Shown: piece after piece, positions 15,001 through 21,000 of the stretch
Layout: the number at the start of each line of letters is the position of its first letter
Position numbering within the stretch: the first letter of the stretch is position 1
Assembly: GCA_009927065.1 (NCBI GenBank)
Contig: RFNU01000227.1
Coordinates: 1-26,211, forward strand
From: a bacterium
GTDB lineage: Bacteria > Pseudomonadota > Gammaproteobacteria > Berkiellales > Berkiellaceae
DNA length: 26,211 nt
Direction of reading: 5' to 3'
Program-made: the position numbers and the translations under genes
Notes under the pieces: generated by a model
The model's input: the letters and a program-made list of their open reading frames with translations, nothing else
Database searches by the model: none
What the model was told of the DNA's origin: nothing

Positions 15001-18000
15001 CTGGAGAGCTTACTGTTGATGGCTATATAGCTTATAATGATACAAACCAAGCCTACCAAGTTGTCAAGACCACCGCTAATAACATTAACTTATCAACAGA
15101 GACAAGTTCTGGGGTTCAGATACAAACTGTTGCTCAAAGTTATCCCTTCTCAGATTTACTGACATCCGCTTATTTGGACTGGATGCATATTAAACAGTCG
15201 GGTAGTGGATTGGGAAGCTCCCCTCAAGCGCCTTCAAATCAACTTATTACCGATCTTGAATCATATACCATTTCAAGTGCCAATGAAGAATGGCTGTATT
15301 CAACAACTCCAGCATTAACACTTTATTATCAATTCAAAGATAAAACGAAGTTCTTAAATACTGACAGTGATACTGGTATTTTGACGCAATATGTTAATAG
15401 CGGTAATGTTGTTGCCAACACACCTGCCGCCACTTTCTTTAAATACTATGATTTAAAAGATGAATTAACAGCGATGCAGGATGGACTGAATACTAGCTTC
15501 GGCGCGCTTGATACATGGAAAAATACACAGTATTATTACTTGAATGTTCCAGCAGAAAATCCAGCGCAGTATACAAAGATCTATTTTATGCCTCAATATG
15601 GATCGGATGCTGATTTTGTTATATCAGGTTCTCAAATGTTCAGCGGAGATGCGCAACCAACAGCAATACCTTCTAAAGTCTTTGTGGTGAGCATTCAACC
15701 TGACTCTACGCTGAGCACCGCGACGTCTATTGATATTCGCAATCAGTATCCTTATGAGAACTCCAGCATCGATCCTAACGTGTTTTTGGCGCCAAGAGGA
15801 ACATTAACTTTAAATACGACAATAGATTACAACAACCATAACCCTTACAATGTTCGTCATTTGACGTTAGCTTTTGGGGTCAACTCGACAACATCAGCAG
15901 GAACAACTGTTTACAATCCTTATGATATTGAAATGGTTCCGAGAAGTTCAAAGGCAGACTGGGTGTACAAGAACTTCAATCCGTTACAATCATTATCGCA
16001 ATCCATAAGTAGTGAAGCGCTAGCACAGCCAGGGGCTCGATCATCTTATGTTGCTCCTCAATTTAATGTGCCAGCATCTACTACAGTCACCCCAGCCACG
16101 AAGATATCTTTAGGATTTAGTGCAGCCTCTCCTGCAATGGTGAACAAGGGAGGTTTTGATTTTACGCCTGGTAGCTTGGGCGGCGTAATCGATTCATTCA
16201 CAACCAATGATACGTTAAGATTCTTGACAAGTGGTGGATTTTTCGTTTTTGACAATCAGGCGCAAGTTAAACGTAATGGTGGTACGGCTACTCGATATAT
16301 ACAGAGTCAACCCTTTACGATCACTCCAAGTACAGGAACAATAAGCACGGTCACCTTCACTGGAAATAATACAGGCACTCTTTATATTCCATCAAGTCAA
16401 ACCGTATCATTTAATGATAATGGTGCTGTAACCCAAAGAACTGGTGGTAGTGTCAGTTTGAGCACGGGAGACACTGTAACTTTTGATAGTGGTGAGATGT
16501 TTATTCCGTTAAACGCAGATGGTAGCTCATCGACTGTAGCACTAAGCAATGGCTCACAACTGAACCTTCCAGCAAATTTATTGACTCGCTTACCCCAAGG
16601 TGGAACGATTAAGTTTACAAATATTACAAATGGAACGAGCAGTCTTGACACGAATAATAATGCATTTGTCTATTTTGGAGCCGGTGGTCAAGCAGTCACC
16701 ATAACAACTTCTAGTAAGAATAATGCGAATGGTCGTTACTTAGCCTTGAATAATGCCGATCAGATTAACTTTGGCAGTGCAACAGGTTCACATATTTTTG
16801 GAATCTCATCAACTGGGACATTAACAGGTAGGTTGTCAGGGACATCGAATCAATTTGGTCGAAACGATACGTCCACTAGCTTCTCAGGAGGATTTACTCT
16901 TCCAAATTCAGGTGGACGTATTACAGCTAATGGTCTTGGTGACTACAAAATAGTAACAAGTGGTTCTGCTCAATCATTGGCCTTAACAGTGTCCAGCGCA
17001 AGTAATCCTGCAAAGCTTTATCTTAATAACAGAGATGCACTAAGCTATGATTCCAGTTTTAACTTCAACAACCAAAGCACTACTAGCCCATTAACCTTTG
17101 ACATAACAGGTACAGCAGCGGGTTTGCCATTGACACTGCCTTCTTTAGCAACACTGACAGCTAAGGCAGACTCATCAGTGATGAAATTCGCTGGAGCATC
17201 GAGTAGATTTGAGATTAACAAGAGCTCATCGCCCCAAAGCCTTGTATTCTCACCAGCCAATGCTCAGAGCGCATTAACGATGAATACTAACGATACTCTT
17301 GTTTTACGCAATACTTACGGCTTTCAGACAACAAGCAATTCTAAACAATTCTCATTGGATTCATCAAGTTACAGGATAACACTGCCTGCATTAAGTGGTT
17401 CGTTAAGTTATACAGCAGGTACATTAACAGCAGCCTCTAGTGCAAGTGGATCATTAGCTATTACAGGGCAGTTGAATTATACACCATCATCAACGTCAAC
17501 AAGAACGTTGACTCTTAATGCCCAAGATACTATCAGTCTTCCTGCAAATTACACATTGAACACAACAAGTGCATCGTCGACGTTAAGCTTCTCACAACAT
17601 AATTATACCGCTGGCGTTAAAGGTGGGAGCACTGTCACTATTAATGGTCTTGCTAGTGCAGCAGGGACAGCGACTGTTCCTGCAAGCTCCTCGAGTGCAC
17701 AAATCGTCACCTTAACTCCATCGAGCACGAATGCTCGATCATTAAGTGTTGGTAATGGTGATAAGATTATTCTTAAAAATCTGAACAATGCTTTTACAGA
17801 CAATACTGCTGCAAGTCTGAGCTTAGATTCCAATACTTATAAAATCACTTTGCCCTATGGTGGATCAACGACAGCACAAGCTCAAGCAGTCACAGTCACC
17901 TCGGCAACAGCATACACGTTTAAGAATACTGGCACAGTAGCAGTCACTAATCAAACAGTGACAATACCATTAACTTCAACCGATAAGACGTTAAGCGTTT

Positions 18001-21000
18001 GCGCTAGTGATACGCTGACTACTCCCTATAATAGTACGCTGACGGCAACAGGTGCTTATACTGTCACTGTGAATGCCGCTGTTTCGTCTGTTGTGTTGAC
18101 GGGGGCATTTACCTTGCAGAGAGGAACAGGGACGACTACATATGCAAATGGTCAAACTTTGAGCCTTCAAGCCAATGATATTATAAGGTTTACAGGATCA
18201 GGTGGCGGCTCAATGAAGTCTAATACATCAAATACTTCTTTAAACGTTAGAATAGGAACTACGGGCAATTACAAGATCAATGGTAGCACATCCACGAATG
18301 CAACATTAGTGGTTGCATCAGGGAATGTTGATGGGATTGCGGTTAATAATGGCGACTTGTTGACGTTCAGTACTGGTAAATTTGGTAACTATTCTGGTAG
18401 TGCACTATTAGAATTTACGACAAAAAATGAAACGATGATCATGCCATCAGGCACAAAAATCACCTTAGATTCTTATGCTACTGGCCAAACTAGCGGAACT
18501 ATCACTAGTAATACAGCGAGCAATAGTATCACTCTTGCTCAAGCATCAAATGTCGATGTGTCTATTAAGGCAGGCAGCTCCGTAGCATTTAATTTAAATG
18601 GCACAAGTGATGCTTTATCGTTGACCACACCCGGAACAACAAGTACAACAAATGCATTATCTTTAACGCTTAATGGAGTATCCGCTAGATTACCAGAAAG
18701 CTCTATCTCTACGAGTGCGACGAGCAATCGAACCATTACTGTTTCAAGCAATACAACAGGATTGGATCTCAGTAATACTGGTACTGTTGGATTAACTATT
18801 TCTACTAGCCATAGTGGGTATAATAGTACAGTGACTATTGCCGGCAATGATCAACTTGCACCTATAGCTTCAAATGTATTAGGATTAGCTAATACCTCAT
18901 CGGTCTCTGCGCTAGAGTTGACACATAGCGGCAGCGCGATGACATTAACCTTGCCGACTAACACAACAGTAACATCTACTAGCTCTGCTGGTGGAACAGT
19001 GACGATCAATTCAACAACTGCTGGCATTACTCTAAATCAAGCAGGAGCTGTGGATTTGTCTATTGCAGCTAGTACTAGCAATACCAGCAGTATCGCATTA
19101 GGAAGTTCAAGCGCTAGCAATCCCGACCAGTTAACATTAAATACGAATTCTGGTTTGAAGCTCCAATCTACAGCGTCCGTTTTGTTGGATGATCATAATT
19201 ATAGTATGAGCACTCCTGCATCTAACACGCAAAATATAACTCTAGGAAGTGGTGGTACTGTAACGATCACCTCACCAAGCACTGTGGGTATCAGCTCAGC
19301 AGAAACATTAAATTTAAGTATTGCTAACGCTAACGCCTCTTATATGACTTTGCATGCTAATGATATTATGAACTTTACCAATGCAGCTCAATTCCAAATA
19401 AAAAGCAATGATGCAACAACTAAGCCATTATTTACAACAAATACAGACTCAATAACGATTCTTCCTTCAGGTTCTCCGTCAAGTCTTTATATGAATGCTC
19501 CTGGAGCTAATTTCACAGCGAGTGGATCTGTTAATTTCTGGCTATCACCCAGCGATACAGCATATTTATCTATTGCTAGCTCAAACACGAGCGATCTGGC
19601 ATCTCTTGAATATAATGACGCAGTAACATTGACTAACACTAATGCTGTTGTCACAACAGATCCTAATACACTAGGACTATCCTTTATTGCAACAGATGCC
19701 CGATCCCAAGTGACTTTGCCTTCAGCACAACCTATTACCGTCAATGCTAATGATACTATTCAATTAAGTAATTTGACCCCAGGAAATACAGGTATCTTGA
19801 TCCCAGGATCAACAAATGGACAACAAATAACATTAACAAGCTCCGTATCAGCTAATTCACATTCATTATATATGAACCCTAATGCAGCGTTGGCATTAGC
19901 TGATCAGACGGCAACACTGAACACATCAACTGCACAGCTCTTTAGCATTAACCCGATGCAGGTTAAGTTAAGTCCAACTGCGCAGCCTATTGCGGCCAAT
20001 ACAGCCTTACAAATCCGTGATAGCACGAGCTTGACTGTTACAAACACTTCTGGCTCCACAATGACTATTACCGTGATACCAGGTAGTGCAAGTACTTCTA
20101 GTAATGTTTATACAGTACTGGCTAATGCCACTCAAGTATTGCCCTTGGTCAGTTATGACACAGTTCTTATTTCTGGCTTAGCTAACATTAGCTCAAGCGT
20201 GACTACAATGGCAACAGCATACCCTTCTGGGGCAAGAGATATTGGTATTGCGTTAAGTAGTAGTGCGGCATCACCAATAGCATTACCAGCTGGCGGTGTC
20301 ATTAGATCTAATAGCACAACGAGAATCACTTTCGAAAAACCTACAACCACACTGGATGTGAATGAAGGCGAGCAAATAGCTTTTGGTTTGAACGGATCAT
20401 TTACAACAGTCACAGATATTGATGTGACCGTCAGCAAGTCTGGTCAAGACTCTTATCAAATGCTTGCGAAAGCATCTGACGGACAAACAAGTATTCCAAG
20501 CGGAGGGCTTGTTACGTTTAATCAGCCAGGAAGAATAACAGTGAATACGGGGGGCGCGCTACCAGTTACAACATCAGCTACTTCAACATTTAATGGAAAC
20601 TCCATTGACTTAAGTAGTAATGGATCCTTAATCTTATTCCCAGGATATCAGTTTACCCCAACAACTACAGCTTTTACTCTTACACTCGGAGGGTTAACGT
20701 CTGCCACTCAAACTTATGGATATAATCAAACATCACCAAAAAATCTATTGAATGGTTATGTTTATAGTAGTAGCGCAACAACATCAAATGGTATTGTCAA
20801 TGGTATTTTGACTAACAATATTGTTCTTGAAATAGAACAAGCAGGTTCGGCTAAACCCTATGTTATTGAATTAGCAGCTGGTTTAACAGTAAGTAGCGCT
20901 GTCGATCTTATCAATCAATATAGCCCGCTGACTGGAGTATATGCGTTGTTGCCAACAGGTTCGGTAGCGTCATTTGGGGATATCTTTACAACGATTGACC

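Larger units (their letters stand above)
3054..15980 (+). other. Scattered beta-rich modules with a conserved Trp landmark
   Basis: Five widely separated stretches show a similar order: an alternating hydrophobic strand of the T-[IV]-D-[FY] kind, a second strand of the L-x-L-x-L kind, then a Trp usually preceded by an acidic residue. The Trp codons are at 3210 (ADWVL), 4815 (LWYLN), 7668 (DDWTM), 13503 (NEWTV) and 15960 (ADWVY). Matching upstream strands include VTVDF-like text near 3065, VTIDL near 4690, FDFEID near 7450, TIDFYL near 13345 and TIDYN near 15820. This suggests a recurring beta-sandwich-like domain as in many giant adhesins. The alignment was made by eye and is weak; the five sites may not all be homologous. 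Confidence 0.3.

Noticed and set aside
16058..20437. Several minus-strand open frames of 65-102 codons opposite the repeat array
   Set aside because: They lie antisense to a strongly coding frame of Ser/Thr/Asn codons, whose complement rarely makes stops. They have no ribosome binding sites and no recognisable proteins.
16060..20450. CRISPR array or tandem DNA satellite
   Set aside because: The periodicity is only at the protein level; units differ in length and DNA sequence, and there are no identical direct repeats with unique spacers.
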